DNA of 62,000 bases, from the NCBI RefSeq assembly GCF_000003815.2, contig NC_049980.1, positions 27,406,762 to 27,468,761 of the forward strand. The letters are read 5' to 3'. Below the pieces are notes generated by a model. The model searched no databases. It was not told where the DNA came from and was given only the letters and a program-made list of their open reading frames with translations. The DNA comes from Branchiostoma floridae. Lineage: Eukaryota > Chordata > Leptocardii > Amphioxiformes > Branchiostomatidae. This document shows positions 32,147-45,700 of the stretch, in pieces; position 1 is the stretch's first letter; every line of letters starts with the position of its first letter. The translations under genes were made by a program, and so were the position numbers.

Positions 32147-33443
32147 TTACAAGATCCCAGAAGCAAATGGGCTGCTCTTGGGTACATCTGAATTATAGAT
32201 TTGTGAAGTGAAATTGCACAGGGTCAAACAACTTTGATGATACAAACACGAAGAAGGATTGAAGAAAAAATTAGAAGTGAAGATTTTTGCACAGATTATT
32301 CTGCTTGAAGATATGTAGATGTCTTTATGAGAGGAAAAATGGCAAATTTATATATGAGAAGTATTCAGACAACTTGTATAAGAAGAAAGACACCACAATT
32401 TCTGTTGAGGCTTGAGATTACACAAATGTCAAGTTTAGATCTAAATATAGGAAATGTGGTCTAATCTAAATACATTATATTGTATTTCTTGTAATATGTG
32501 GCCTGCTTATCACAGTGCAATGAATAACTTGTTTAAAGGCATTGTTGCAACATATTTGAGCTGATAGAAAGAAAGACAAAAAAGTCTAGAGTTGAAGATA
32601 TTTTTTCCACTTTGCCATAATGAGATGATCAGTTCCGAATAGAAGGATGAGCAAAGTGCCAAGTGTTAAGGCAGGGTAGCTGATTAATCAGCAATGAGTT
32701 GTCCTTAGCCTAGGTAGGCACCATCCTATTTGATTTACTGGGCCCCAAAATATTGGTGAGCAAGGGAGTATGGAGCCCTGGTAGACTAGATAGGATGGCA
32801 CTCAGGCTAAATGCTAATTAGACAAAATATACATGTAGGTATGATGCTTGTTTGGGTCTGTAAGACATTGTACATGTGAGAATAATATTCAATACAGAAA
32901 GAGCTAAGCATACACTTAAATGTTACATGTTTGGTATGAAAATGAATTTGAAGGAATTATTATGTTGTCTGTACTATGTATGTATGTGTGCACTACAAGT
33001 ATATCAACTTATGTATGCATTCCATACAGTCTGTGGATTATGAATACATTGTGTACTTCTGGATTAACAGCTGGTACATATCAGATATAGTGACAGTATT
33101 CTGACATATCATGGTTTTGTGGAACATGTGTGCTGTCTGTGCCAAACCGTGCTGTCCGTCTGAGGACTTGGTCTCTGTGTTTTCATTCTGTGAACCTGCT
33201 GCAAAGGTTTCCACTACCCACAGTTGCTGTGATGTCTGTTTGAACCAAGTGACATTTTTTTTGGTAAACATTGTGAGTTTTTGTAGCAAATAAAGAGTTG
33301 CTATGAAGATCGAAACTATAAACTATGAGGAACAATAAAGTATGAACAGCCATGAGAGTTTACTCTAGTTATTTTTTAGAGAAATATAGTCACCACACAA
33401 CAAAGAGTTACCAGTACAAGAATTGGACCATGAAAAAGAAGAA
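32147..33443. other. USP30 3' UTR and downstream sequence
   Basis: The sequence is AT-rich, with polyadenylation signals AATAAA at 33289-33294 and 33334-33339. A 106-bp inverted-repeat element lies inside (32705-32810). No other gene was seen. Confidence 0.6.
32705..32810. mobile_element. 106-bp MITE-like element
   Basis: ttagcctaggtaggcaccat plus cctat at the left is inverted at the right as ataggatggcactcaggcta a, with small differences. It lies in the likely USP30 3' UTR. Confidence 0.65.
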
Positions 33444-33445
33444 TA

Positions 33446-34021
33446 CGAGGGACGTTCAATTAGTAATAATTCTGACTCATTTCCCATAGCAGGAGATTAA
33501 TGAAACTTGGCACAGTTATCAGTCTTTCTCTTCATAGAAACCACCCAGAGTTATGCATTTCTCCCCTCGTTTGATGCAGCTCTGGACACCGTTTTTGTAG
33601 GACACCCCAGGTTGGTCCTCCAACAGATGCCTCATCAATGGCAGAAGAGGAACGACCAGGTCTGGGAGCTGTTTCCACAGACTTCCGGACATGTGTGAAT
33701 TCAGGATGCCAGCGTTTTACAAGGTCATATGATGGGGCATCATCACCATAAGTCTCTTTCATTTCATCAAAAGTCTCCTTTGGTGTGCGTCCTTTCAAAT
33801 ACAAAAACCGGATCACTGCGCGACACTCAACTGGCTCCATTTCACACCTGGTCCATTTCACACCTAACTCAGTTCAAACACCAGTAAATCAGAAACCATA
33901 ATTAGTTCAGAGCTCTTTTTTAAAACATGAACTATAGAAATATGAATAATTACACGCAAAATTTCATCTAGATCAGACAACTGAAAGTGGGTTAGAGTTA
34001 TTACTTATTGAACGCCCCTCG
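33446..34021 (-). mobile_element. Internally deleted mariner-like transposon with TA target duplication
   Basis: Imperfect inverted ends (cgagggacgttcaattagta at 33446, and cgaggggcgttcaataagta inverted at 34021) are flanked by TA on both sides (33444-33445 and 34022-34023), the insertion hallmark of Tc1/mariner elements. On the minus strand 33861-33532 encodes the N-terminal helix-turn-helix of a Mos1-like transposase (FLYLKGRTPKETFDEMKETY, then GDDAPSYDLVKRW). It jumps to a short C-terminal remnant, so the catalytic D,D,D region is missing. At 576 bp, against about 1.3 kb for full mariners, it cannot be autonomous. Confidence 0.9.
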
Positions 34022-34023
34022 TA

Positions 34024-36916
34024 GGTACATGTAGGTGAAGGTAGTCCCTTATTGAGGCTTAAGGAGCAGTGGGTTGTTATATCTACTGTGTCTGGGGCAA
34101 TATGTTGGGAGACAGAGCTCCATCTTCTTCTTCCAATGGCATTGCCTTTTACCTCCCGGACCGAAGACATTGTACCCATTTACTCCAGTGTGCATGTGGA
34201 GTGAGAGAAGTTGTGTCAAGTGCCTTTCCAAGAGGCACAACATCGCATCGGTGTCAAGCTAAGGGACTCTAACCCAGGATATATGAGTTCTGGGCCAAAC
34301 ACCCTAACCTTAACGCAAACTTGACACACTGAATGAATACTCACACAGACAGAAAGTCTGCAGATTTATGGGTTCCATGGTCAAGGGACACAGACTCAAC
34401 TTAAAGTCGAATAAGACAAAATAATAAACACTGTGAACATCATGTGAAAACATTCTGGTGGGGTCGACTGTGGCGACCAAGGCTTTGCTATCAACTCACT
34501 GTCATCAAGTAAAACGACCAGTAAACGAAAAAAAAGAGACCAGTATACACATGTATGTTCTCTATGCTGTTCCAGACTTCTCTTCGGGTTTGACGGACCT
34601 ACAAAAAGGCTTTTCCTTTGGGGAAAAGTCTTTGACATATTTTGTTCACAGATAGATTGAAATTAAGATAAATTTGAAATCAAGATTTGAATAATGGATA
34701 TTAAGCAAATCTGTTCTTCCCTAATATTTCGATTGTGAGCTAAAAACGTTTGTAAACCCATTTTCATCACAACGCACAGTATTTGTAGCCCCCCTCTCCA
34801 AACTGTTTTAGTGTGTTTGGTTGTAACAAGTTTTGCGTCACTACGTCAACAGGTCTACAGCAGACAACCTTGAATCTGCACCTGGGCAAACCTTTAAAAG
34901 CGACGAGGGTTGACAGACGTCCGGGACGAAACCATTTCGGAAAACGGTGGAGAGGACATTTTTAGTCTAGCAGTCTTATAGAAAAGGGATAAAGGTGTAA
35001 AATAAAAATCAAAACAAAATAGTATATTTAAGTGGCACTTCAAAGGCAGCATGTTTGAGCATACGATGACTAAGCGATTGAGCCTGTCCAAGGAAGACCA
35101 CCTGTTTTAACACACCCCTCCCGATGTTGTGGATAGATTAACCCAGACTTTTGATGGGCCTGCTTTTGTCAAGCAGCTCCGGCAGAAGTTCAAGTTCTCG
35201 CGTTAAAAGCCCCAGATGTAAACAAGCGGACAGAAGCTGGGCCCCGCTCGTCACGCATGTTCTAACAACATGTCAGCACCTCACACACAGGGCCTGGCCT
35301 GGAGAATGTCATCCATTGCGACTTTAGAACCTTACGTTGGAAACCAGACTTTTAGCCAGGGTCGGCAGAGAACAACTTTTCAAGCAGAGGTTGGTGGGAA
35401 AATTGTGACCTTTTCCTTTCATCCGTTTTTGGTTTCGATTGGCCTTCCGAAAAAAAAAGGATGACAGGAAAATGTCACGATATGCCCACCAACCTCTGTT
35501 TGGAGAGTAGCAGAGAATCTGTTCGGCAGCCAATTAAGGCAGGTCGATCTTCCCGAGGACCCTTGAATAATTACTCCGAGGAGGATTCATGCAGGGGAGT
35601 TTGTCGGCCTAGCTTGGCCTACCTGTCCTTGCTTAATCTTTTCTTTCCAGCATAAGATAACCCGGTCGTCATTCTCTCTCGGGGATGACAGGACTGCCCA
35701 GTTGTGACAAGCAAGAAAACTTTTGACTCTCACTGCACTTGTGTCAAGCTTGCGTCACCGCGGGGTTCGAAACATACTCAACGAATTTCAGAGATAAAGA
35801 ACGAATTTTCTTTTGCTCATACCTATATCTAGCAGCCCAATTTCTTACTTGATCTGGCCTTTCTGATATACCTGTAGAAAGCCTAGGGTATTTAATAACA
35901 CCATAGAGATAGCACAGAGCTCACGATGGTATGGATACCAGGCTATGTTTCAGGCCCACATGCTGGGTTTCCTTGACACCTGTTCTATCCCCGACTTTGC
36001 CGGATTGAATTCAGCACTAAGAGCCTTCCATAGAGCTGAGGCAACATTTCCTCGGGGCATGTTGGACCTGGCGCCGAAAAGCCGACATGTGAAGCTCCTG
36101 GATTCCAGGTTACTTTTAGCGTGTGAGTTAGGGGAGCAGAGAAGGCTGCATTACCGAGAACACTGCAAGGCGGCGTGGTTTGGGCGTTTCTTATCAACTC
36201 TCTTTGGACCTCCCAAATATAAGATATAAAACGGCACTTCAATGCCTTCTGGTGAGCCAACAATTAAGTCCGATGGCTTGATTGATAGATACGAGGGATA
36301 AATTGCGTCCTTATTCCCTGGTCAACAGAAAATAAGGGGAGCGTGACGACTTGAGAATTTGTTTTTATATAAAGGCCTCTTTCATCAAACCTCTTCAGCA
36401 ACAGTTTGATTATCCCGTTGTTTGTCGGTGGATCGTACACCGGGTAATGTCTCACCGGAGGACAGGCGGGTTAAATGGGCGTCTCAAATTACCGATTGCG
36501 CCTACAGGTTTCCTCTTCGTTGCCATGGCAACGATTCGTCTCCTGTGACTGCCGCTTTTATCGTCTGAGCGCGCTATCTTGATTACAACACAGGCTAAGT
36601 GGACATTCGTAGTTAGCGCCTATTGTTAAAGTGTAACCGAAAACGGGGTCAGTTCAGTTTATTTTCCTCCTGTATAAAGATTGCCAGAGCGGTGCTCTGT
36701 GCGGCGATTTTTGCCGGCATGTGAATGGTTTCCTCACTTCTTTGCCTTGTGGTTTAGCGAACCGGTGGACCCGGGCATGTAAACACTTCCGGCAGGTCAC
36801 GTCAGCAGGCGTCTCTCTCAGTGGGCATCTCTTCCGAAAAGGCGGCACAAACAGTACGATACACGCACGGGACGTACGGGTCCCCCTCCCCACCCTGCCG
36901 GCACACCTCACCACCA
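34024..36916. other. Intergenic region upstream of the LDLa/laminin-EGF gene
   Basis: A SINE copy lies at about 34165-34330. Short frames at 34396-36550 show no domains or splice context. The last few hundred bases (36560-36916) are GC-rich and should carry the promoter and 5' UTR; an upstream in-frame ATG at 36821 precedes the signal-peptide Met. Confidence 0.45.
34165..34330 (-). mobile_element. tRNA-derived SINE copy, minus orientation
   Basis: acattgtacccatttactcc, gtgtcaagtgcctttccaag, aggcacaac and a degenerate tRNA-like end (gtgtcaagctaagggactct...) match the copies at 11935 and 17915. Confidence 0.65.
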
Positions 36917-39712
36917 ATGGCGACCTTGCTCGCGGTAATTATGCTGTTCATCGCGGCGGTGCGGGCCCAGCGGCCGTGCCCCGACCCCGGCAGCCAGTTC
37001 CAGTGCGGGGACGGGCTGTGCATCGACCGGCGGTGGGTGTGCGACCGGCGGCCCGACTGCAAGGACTACGCCGACGAGACGGGCTGTCCCGGTAGGTGTG
37101 TGGCCGCGGGAGGGTTCGACCTTACCGTGTCCGGGGCTTATACAGGCGCTGTAACGACAAACGAGTGTTATTACCTTATGGCCCTGGGCAGATGATTAAC
37201 TTCCAGTTTGTACAGGTGGACTTTATTTGCCCGGCGTGACTTCGCTCCAACAGCGTTCTAGGCTATCTTGACTTTAGTCCAAGGAGAACCTTTATACATT
37301 ACCGTTTTGTGTCTGTGTATTTATATAGGAAACGCTTTGGCTTGTGACCAACCTTTCCCAGTCTGGTTCTACAAGTTTGTCTGTCGGCATGGCCCCCTCC
37401 TCGTGCCAGAAAGTCTGTATTCCATAAGAGTTTTCACCAAGCTTGGTTGTGCAACGGGTGAAAGTGTGTAGCCTCGCGCCCAGGCATGGCAGACGGCTTT
37501 ACTGGTAAAGAAGCAACGGGTCCTTTAGTCTTAAATCATTCGTGAACGTCTTAATATCCGACTCGCTGTTTTGAGGCTAGGCTTTGCACCTTTGTGTTTC
37601 CCAAACAGAAAGGCGGTAGACCGACCTTTTGTTGTCAGAATAAAAGGCAGCCTTGTAGGTGTTCTAGCTACGAGTCAAGGTCGCGTCTATTGGTTCTAAA
37701 CGCGCTGCCTCTAATGAGCCCTAAACGCTTCCCTAACCAAGGACGTTATATCGTTCTGATATAACGTCCTTGCCCTAACCATGTGCTGGTATGTACAGAT
37801 CGTGAGAAGGGCCCCCGGCTGGAGTACTTAGTGTGTTAGTGTGTTGACTGAGAGCTAGTTTGTGTTCCGGCCTACAGAACTGCACCTTGTTAGAGGTTAC
37901 ACAAACAAACACTACCCGTGTTCCAGACAGGGTAGGGTATGGGACTGGTTGGGGAGGGTCGCGAAGTTTGTACTTTGCGTTTGTGAACATGTTATGTAAC
38001 GTTAGTTCTTGTTCTCTATCTCAAGTAGATTAGAACAGAGTAAAGTGGGGCAGATAAGACTGAAGTAGAATCTTCAACCATGTAGGAACTGTAGAGGTCC
38101 AATTTAGACGTCTCTTCCTTTGATATACATGTTGTTACAGTACAGTACTGTGCAACTTCCCAATACGTATTAAATTTAGTGACTGTTGAATATTGTTCTT
38201 CGTCGTTATTTGTTAAAAGACGACCAAGGCTTTTCGTTAGGTTGTGTGTCTAGTCTGATGGGTCTGGACGTCGTTGCTGCGGCCTATTCAGACCAATAAT
38301 CCTTTCCCACGTATACGTAGGGCACTGGCAGCTCTGGTTTTAAGGAATGTGTACGTTTAATTCGTCTTTGCCATAGCAGGTCGTTTACCTTTAGAATTTA
38401 GATACTTAGAAGAAAGGACAGGAAAAGGTAACAGAAGGAGACTTCAAGATGTTATTGAAAGAAAGTTAAGCCAAAAACACAAAATGATTTATTGTAGAAG
38501 AGAATTTTTTTTCACGTAAGACTTAGTCAGTAAAGTATTCACCTGAAAAATCCACTAACATGACCAGCCACCCTCCCAAGGCCTTGGTTTGTCCCAAGAG
38601 GGGTCTGGCAAATGTAGATCAATCTTCCGGACACGATTGCGTCATGGCGAGAGATTTACCAAGAGGGTACAAAGGGCGATGTTTGTATATCAACAAAAAC
38701 AGGTCTAGGTCAGACATTACTCAAGTCGCACGTAATGGTGCTAGTGCTTGAGATATGGCTTGTTATGTAGCTTTTCTGTACATCGATTGTAACCTTCCAC
38801 AAGAAGTTTATGAAAACAAGAAGGTTATGTTTTCGTGTGTGTGTGTGTGTGTGTGTGTGCGTTTGTGTGCGCGTGTGTGTGCGTGTGTGTGTGTGTTTGT
38901 GACTAAGTGTGCGTTCGTGTGTGCGTGCGTGCGTGTGCACCTGTGACGACAACTCGTGAATACCTGGGTAGATTGCGTTTATATATCTTGGCGATACCTG
39001 GAAAATTATGGTTAGATGTTGGCCCTTATCGTTACGATATCGTCGTGGACACTGCAGCGGTACTTTAAGACCCTTTAACGGTTTTAGAATCTCATTTGTT
39101 ATGGTCATATTTGAGTGGTATATAGGTTCGGGTAGGGGGGCTTATTAGCAAGTAGAGAAAGTCGTGTAGATTGGGTTCCCTTGCTCGACCTACATTTTGT
39201 GGCGCCTGTCGAAGATGATCAGAGCTACGTGCTATTTTGTCATATTGGAATACGCTCTAAGATGGTTGCACATACATATTATTCAAATTTAACGCATGTG
39301 CATATTCCCAGTTTCTAACTAGGTAGTATGTATCTTTGGCATCGTATGCTGTGGTCATGAAATATTACCTGCACACCCATAGAGGGAAAATGAGTTTCAC
39401 TGGCTTCATCAGTGGCCACGTGTATCACATCAATAGAGGAGCACGGGGCACAAATTACTAATAATTTTCTCGGCTCGATGCACGCGAAGATCAGGTAAAC
39501 CCAGCGTGTGGTAATCTTGCGTTGTCTGTGGATGGAAGATTTACGTCTTGGTGAATGGTACGATCGTTGCCGATTTTACCTGCAAGTCAGGGACTTGGAT
39601 GGGCCGATGTCTTTGATCAGGCAAAGCGTGTACAACGAGCGAACGTTCCAGTGTTTCTTGCTTTCGGTTTAATACGTGTGACTGTCTGTCTGTCCGTCTG
39701 TCTGTCTGTCTA

Positions 39713-39745
<33 letters not shown>

Positions 39746-42700
39746 AGATAACGTACCTCGAGAAGTTGTGGATGGATCTTGATGATATTTAGTATGATGG
39801 CAAAAGCCGGGAAGAAACGATTAGATCACGAATCTCATGCGTTTTTTTTGTTTTTTTTGATATTGCAGCGGAGCTTCCCATTTTGATATCTCTTTTGTTT
39901 TTCACTAAAAACGCAGTCGAATTTCACATATTTCTGTCACCTTGCCCCAAATACCAATCAAGGTATCTAGGTATCTACTAAGGTATAATGTTGCATTAGA
40001 GCAGTAGTCTGGATGCCGGACCCACCGCGTTAGATGGTACTGTAACTCCTTCTGCCAAAGTTTCAGCCAGGGCAGGTTCAATCCCCACCATATCTATCCC
40101 GCGCTTTCTCATGGTTTAACTTGAGAAACCTGAGAATCTTCTTATAGAGCCGAGGAGCTGGGATATGATAGGCCCTTGAAGCAGTCTGGTTTTCAGGCTA
40201 TATAAAGGTCGCTTCAGTGTGTTACTCGGATGTTCCATCACCACAGGCTGGCCGCTAAGGGCCGGCTTCAATTAGTGGGGCATGTGGTTTATGTTAGGGA
40301 CTGTCTCGCATCACCGGTTTGTTTACTTTAACAAAGTTTATTTGTTTGCTTAGTTCCGACTCATTATTGTACAACAACGTGGAGTACATCGCCTTAAAAA
40401 AAATCGTGTTCATGAATATTGGTGTGACGTCATTTTAACACATCTAGAGATCAGACAATGATGATCAAACGATTCAAAGAGAACTCGTGCAACAAACAAA
40501 TTTTGTGAAGGATGCATGTTTAGCTTTGGGATTTCATTGTGAACGCGGAGAGTGTTCGGAACGGGAAGCGCCGTTTCGTGGAAAGCCCCGAGCATCCGTC
40601 CTGTCCAGGCGGGAAGGGTGTGTAGTTTGCCAAACGCCGGTTGATTCTCACGTTGTCACGCTTGATTTGACTTGACTTGACTTCACGCTCACTGCAACTC
40701 TTCATAACAGCCTTCATCCTTCATCCTTGGTTCTCTATGCGCTCACAGGAGTGGCAGAGGGTAGCCGTTGGTTAGCAAGCTGAAAAATGCTGAGCTTGGC
40801 CACCTAGCCTAAAAATAAACGATCTTACAATGTAGTGACCCAGTTGCGTTCAAGTTCAAGCAAATTAAGAATGGCATGGCTCTTTTTCATATCTATTTTT
40901 TAAGCCAGGGAAAAGTCATCTACAGCATAATTAGAGAAGTTAAACATTTCTCATCAAGCCAGAAAATGTTGCAGCGGCTAGTCTTTGGATGAGGGCCGAG
41001 CTCTACCCTTTAGGTAGGGCCGAGCTCTACCCTTGCCAAGGAGCCAGACTGTAGTCTGGAAGAAAGCTCAAGGCTTTCCTGAAAGAGCCCCCGGGAAAGT
41101 TTCCTTTTGGGCATTTTTGCCAGTGAGCCGCAGAGCTACCCAGAGGAGGTTTCGGCTTCTGTTTGGCTTCCAGGATCGTCCAGGCGCCGCTAGGCTAGAG
41201 CTGGCCTAGGCCTGCATCCTGTATATGGGACTAATAGCTGTGTGCGGGCCTAATACCCCTGGAAACAGTCTGGCTTCCAGGCTAGTTCGACCCTGTACTC
41301 CTTCCTGACTCCTGATTTACCCCCTCCCTCCCGAACAGGTGCAGATCCCGTTAGATAGCATCTATCTTCCCCAGGAGGCTGAGTGGATTGACCCCGTGTC
41401 GAGGGTTACCAAGCCATGTGTGAAGCTAGACTGGACACGAAGCTTTACACTGTCTCAATAGGCGTGAGTCCCAATGTATACACGGTCAGTATGGAAAAGA
41501 CACGATCGCGAACTTTTGAGAGCTGGGGACTCACCTGGGAAATGAATAAACCTTTTTTTGGAGGGGATCCATTTTCTCACTCAAGTGAAATTGGCTGGAC
41601 CGACCTTAAGTTACCCTAGCCTGAATGCCAGACTGTTTCCAGGGCATGCACAAGCAAACTTCTCTGTTCTAGGGCCAACATGCCCCGAAGGAAATTCTAC
41701 ACCCCCACCTCCCCTCCTCCTATTTCCAGGTATAGTCTGGCATCGATGCTTACCTTGCCCCCGACAGAGAAAAGACAGACATATGAGACTTCACACTTAG
41801 AAAGCCAATAAATTCTTACTCGGGGTTGGCCTTGTCGAACTTGGCTTTGACAGAAACGGTCCGGGGAAGTTCGATACCGGTAACGACTCTACCTCCCAAA
41901 GTATGCTTGTAGTTCGGAAATCGGGTTAAACCGCTCGTTGCCACCATAATAACAAGTCATTTGCCCCCAGCTAAATAAACACCGACCAAACATGCCCTTC
42001 CGAAAATTGATATCGTCGTAGACGAGGCAACTGGTGTCAGGACGTGTTTCTGGGCGGGTTTTGTAGAAGTATCCCTCTGGCCAAAACAATCAAACAAAGT
42101 TGAGTTCTTCCCCTAAATTTCACACATGTCAAACAGCAGGTCTATGACCGCATAATTTCAACAGGCCTGCAGTTTGCATCCCAAAGACGCTGCTAGTACG
42201 CAAGTTTCCCTGCACCCCCATTCTACTTGGGAGGAGACCTCCACTGATTCCATATTGCGTGTTTTGCTGTTCTTTTTGTCATACGATTACAATTTGCAAT
42301 AATTAACAATATTCAACGAAATCAGAGGCTACGCAAATCGCAGCAAGGCCGCACCGCGATCGCCGGAATGGCTTGAAACAGGATCGAAAAGTCGTAGGTT
42401 GTATTTTAGACAGCGGCTTACATTTCCCTGACATGACCTGTGTCAGACAAATTGTTTGAACCAAAGACTGCCGAGACCAGGTTCATTTCCGGTCCTTGTC
42501 CCGCACAGGTGTGTGCCCGTGGGCGGTAGCGCGGTATCGGCCCCGGGCTAACGTTTACATGTCGTCCCACCCTCACCTGATCCTGCGGTTTGGTGACATA
42601 TTCAGTGCTATTGACGTACAAAGGCGTGAGCGTTACTCTTTCGTGCTAAACACACATTGTCGGAATAAATGAAATTCCGACCGGGTTTCCTGTTTTGGGC

Positions 42701-45700
42701 GCAGTGTGTTATGAATTGTTACGAAATTAAAGCCCCACCATTGGCTACCTTTTGTGGTGCCACACGGCGCCTCACCTGGCGTGATCAGGTCGCCCAGGTA
42801 GCTCTGTAGTAGGTGGGTCCATAGTGTGGTGTTGCACTATTACATACAGTGTATGTAAAGTAGAAGCCGTTTAATTGCACTTCCCATTTGCCAGCACATT
42901 TTGTGCAATTATCCGGATGGTGCAACAAAGCGAGTTATTCAGCTGGACCGCATCACTGGGGCTTTGGGATTCCCTGCAATTAACAGAAGTGTGCGGTTAT
43001 CCGTTAACGTTGTGCAACTAACTATCTTCTACTGTACAGTGTATGCCGAACAAATAAATAAATACTACAAATTTCCGTGCCATAATGAAGAAAGGGAAAT
43101 GTTCAAGAGTAGTTAATTTTTTTGGTAGGTAGAATTAGATGGAGTGTTTGCGTAGGTTTTAAGTTCGCGGTTGAAATTGCCATGCAGGGTTTCACCGTTA
43201 AATATTCGCGGTGGTTTAAAGTTCGCGATGAAAACCGCGAACATAAAACCACCGCGAAAAATTACATTACATAGCCAGGACACACATTTTTGTGGAGTTA
43301 ACAATGTATTTGAATTGATGTTGGCAAATGGAATAAAAAGTCGGACAGATATTTTGAATAACCAAATGGCTATCAATTAACCATATTATTAGTTTATGTA
43401 GAGACGCTACGGCTATCACATGTACATTCTGTGAACCGGAAAATGTAGGAAAGACAGCCCCTCACTTAAGTCAGGGTAGGATAGCACTGCACTGTCGTAA
43501 AAATCCGAAGAGATGAAGTAATCAACCAAACAACACGCCATGGTGATAAACTCTCGTGCAGACGTCTTTGAGAGAAAGCGATTGCTAAAAAGTGTAGAGC
43601 TGTCATTACAATACTTTGAAAACACTTTGGAATCGCTGCTGCATGTAGATGTGCTTGAAATTTTGGAGTGTATCATATTATATGTAATAAGAGGGGGAGG
43701 GGGGGTCGCCAGGAATGGCTTTGGGAAGTGGCTCTTGTGTCATGTAGAGTAAGGATACAACTTGTGAATCAGAAAGAAGGAATAAGTAGCTGCAGAGAAA
43801 ATGCTAGAAGCCCTCTTGGTTCGTATCTAATCCGCTATTATCCCTTGCTTATTTAAAAGGAGTGTACGTTTCCAAGAACCGGATCCGGACCCCCCACGTG
43901 TTGATAGGTGCCTCGGAGATATTTAACAGATTAGAGTCTTAAATCATTTAGTAAGGATCAATTGGAATGTGGAATTGTTGATGCACTGTTGATATCCTTT
44001 TCTTTTGTTTGTATGAGCTGTAAATGAAGGTGTTATCAAAGATATCCCCTCTTGTTGCAAGGAAAATGGCCTCAAATCTAGGGAGATCTATGTGTATTAT
44101 ATAATTGTTCCACCGAACTCCCTATAGACCTTAGTTCTGCATGGACACTATCAGTTATTATGAGTTTGATAATGGTCACCAACAATAACTAGAAACCCTG
44201 TCAGCTTAGGGCATGCGTCAGGATAGCGTCATCACTTTTTCTCGTCACTGACTGTTACTTGATACTGTCACGCGTCACGTCTCACGTCATCACGCGACAT
44301 CACATAGTACTGAGCACCTCGTATCGTAATCTCATGAGGCTTGACACAGTCTAAAAGTTAAAGACAATACGTCATAAACACTATACTCCTCACGTCATGT
44401 CACGTCATCACCCCCTGACGTCACTAAACGCCGTGTATCACGCGGCATCGCCACCCGACGTCACTTAACACCGTGTACCTCACGTCATCACCACCCGACG
44501 TCACTAAACACCGTGTACCTCACGTCATCACCACCCGACGTCACTAAATACCGTGTACCACACGTTATCACCACCCGACGTCACTAAACAACATATATCA
44601 CACGTCATCACACCCGACGTCACGAAACACAGTGCATGTACCTCTTGTCGTCACCTCTTGACGTCACTAAACATCATATATCACACGTCATCATTTCTTT
44701 TCTATCTATCTAGATGCCCCGGATGTTCTGCCCGATGGAAGTAGGCTGCTTTACATGGTTTATATTTATGGGCTCCCGCCGCCTTCTTCAGCGCTCAATG
44801 GTACTTCAGTTTGTATTCTGTGCGCCTGTTGTCCTTGCTTCAGTCCTGTCCTTCAGCTGAGATATTCCCCTACTCATAAAGTCTGCTTTTTCCCCTGCTT
44901 ATTAGGTCTGCTTTAGACCCTTAGCATCACCTCTGTTTCTCTGGTGATCTTTGATACCGCACTGCACTTTGATTGAGGGATGAAATGTCTCTTGTTGCCC
45001 AATTATAATGTTCCTTGCCGGTAGTAAAGTTTAGTCTTTGACACTTGAACTACAATTCAAGGTCGAATGACGGCACTACATGTAAAACCATGGTAACTCT
45101 TTTTTTCAGTCAGATGTGCATGACTAGGATTGCAAATATGATACTCTACATTTTGATGGATAACTGTCAAAATTGATATGAAATTCTCCAATGAAATAAG
45201 TGTCGAAATTTTCTGGAGTTACTAATGTTGATGATAAATACCAAAGCTCCCTCAAACAAAGTGCAGCTTAAAAGCATCAACATGTTTTGAGATGTCATTG
45301 AAGCTTAACTGTAAGGTAATCGTCATAGCCTTGTATTGAGTGCTGGTCCTGCTTAAGATTAAAGACTTTTTTATCTCCCGGTTCTCATCCATATGCTCTT
45401 ATGCATCATCTACATCGCGTAACCAGCACCAACAATCCAACCAACCAACCAACCATCCCAACACATTTTCCTCCACTGAATTTAAATTCTGTACTTTGGT
45501 AGTCATAAAGTCTTTGGTGGTCAGGCAAACTTGCTTCCAAAGAAAGAGTCAAGTTTTATGGGAAATGCCATTTTATCCCGTTTCACCCCCTTCAACACCC
45601 CTGGCCTTCTCCCAGACGCCCTCCCGGTTCGTTCGCTTGCGTAGATCGCTGTACGTATTACGTCATCACGTGACGTCATCACTTGTCAATGGTAGAGCTG

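Noticed and set aside
36821-36916. Upstream in-frame ATG for the LDLa/laminin-EGF protein
   Set aside because: It would place about 32 hydrophilic residues before the signal peptide; the ATG at 36917 has a better context and begins a typical signal sequence.
41339-41420. Extra exon after ctcccgaacag in the first intron of the LDLa gene
   Set aside because: In the phase required by exon 1 it reaches a TAG within six codons and lacks the LDLa cysteine pattern.
44270-44695. CRISPR-like array
   Set aside because: Units of about 40 bp adjoin without unique spacers, and the context is an animal intron; it is a minisatellite.
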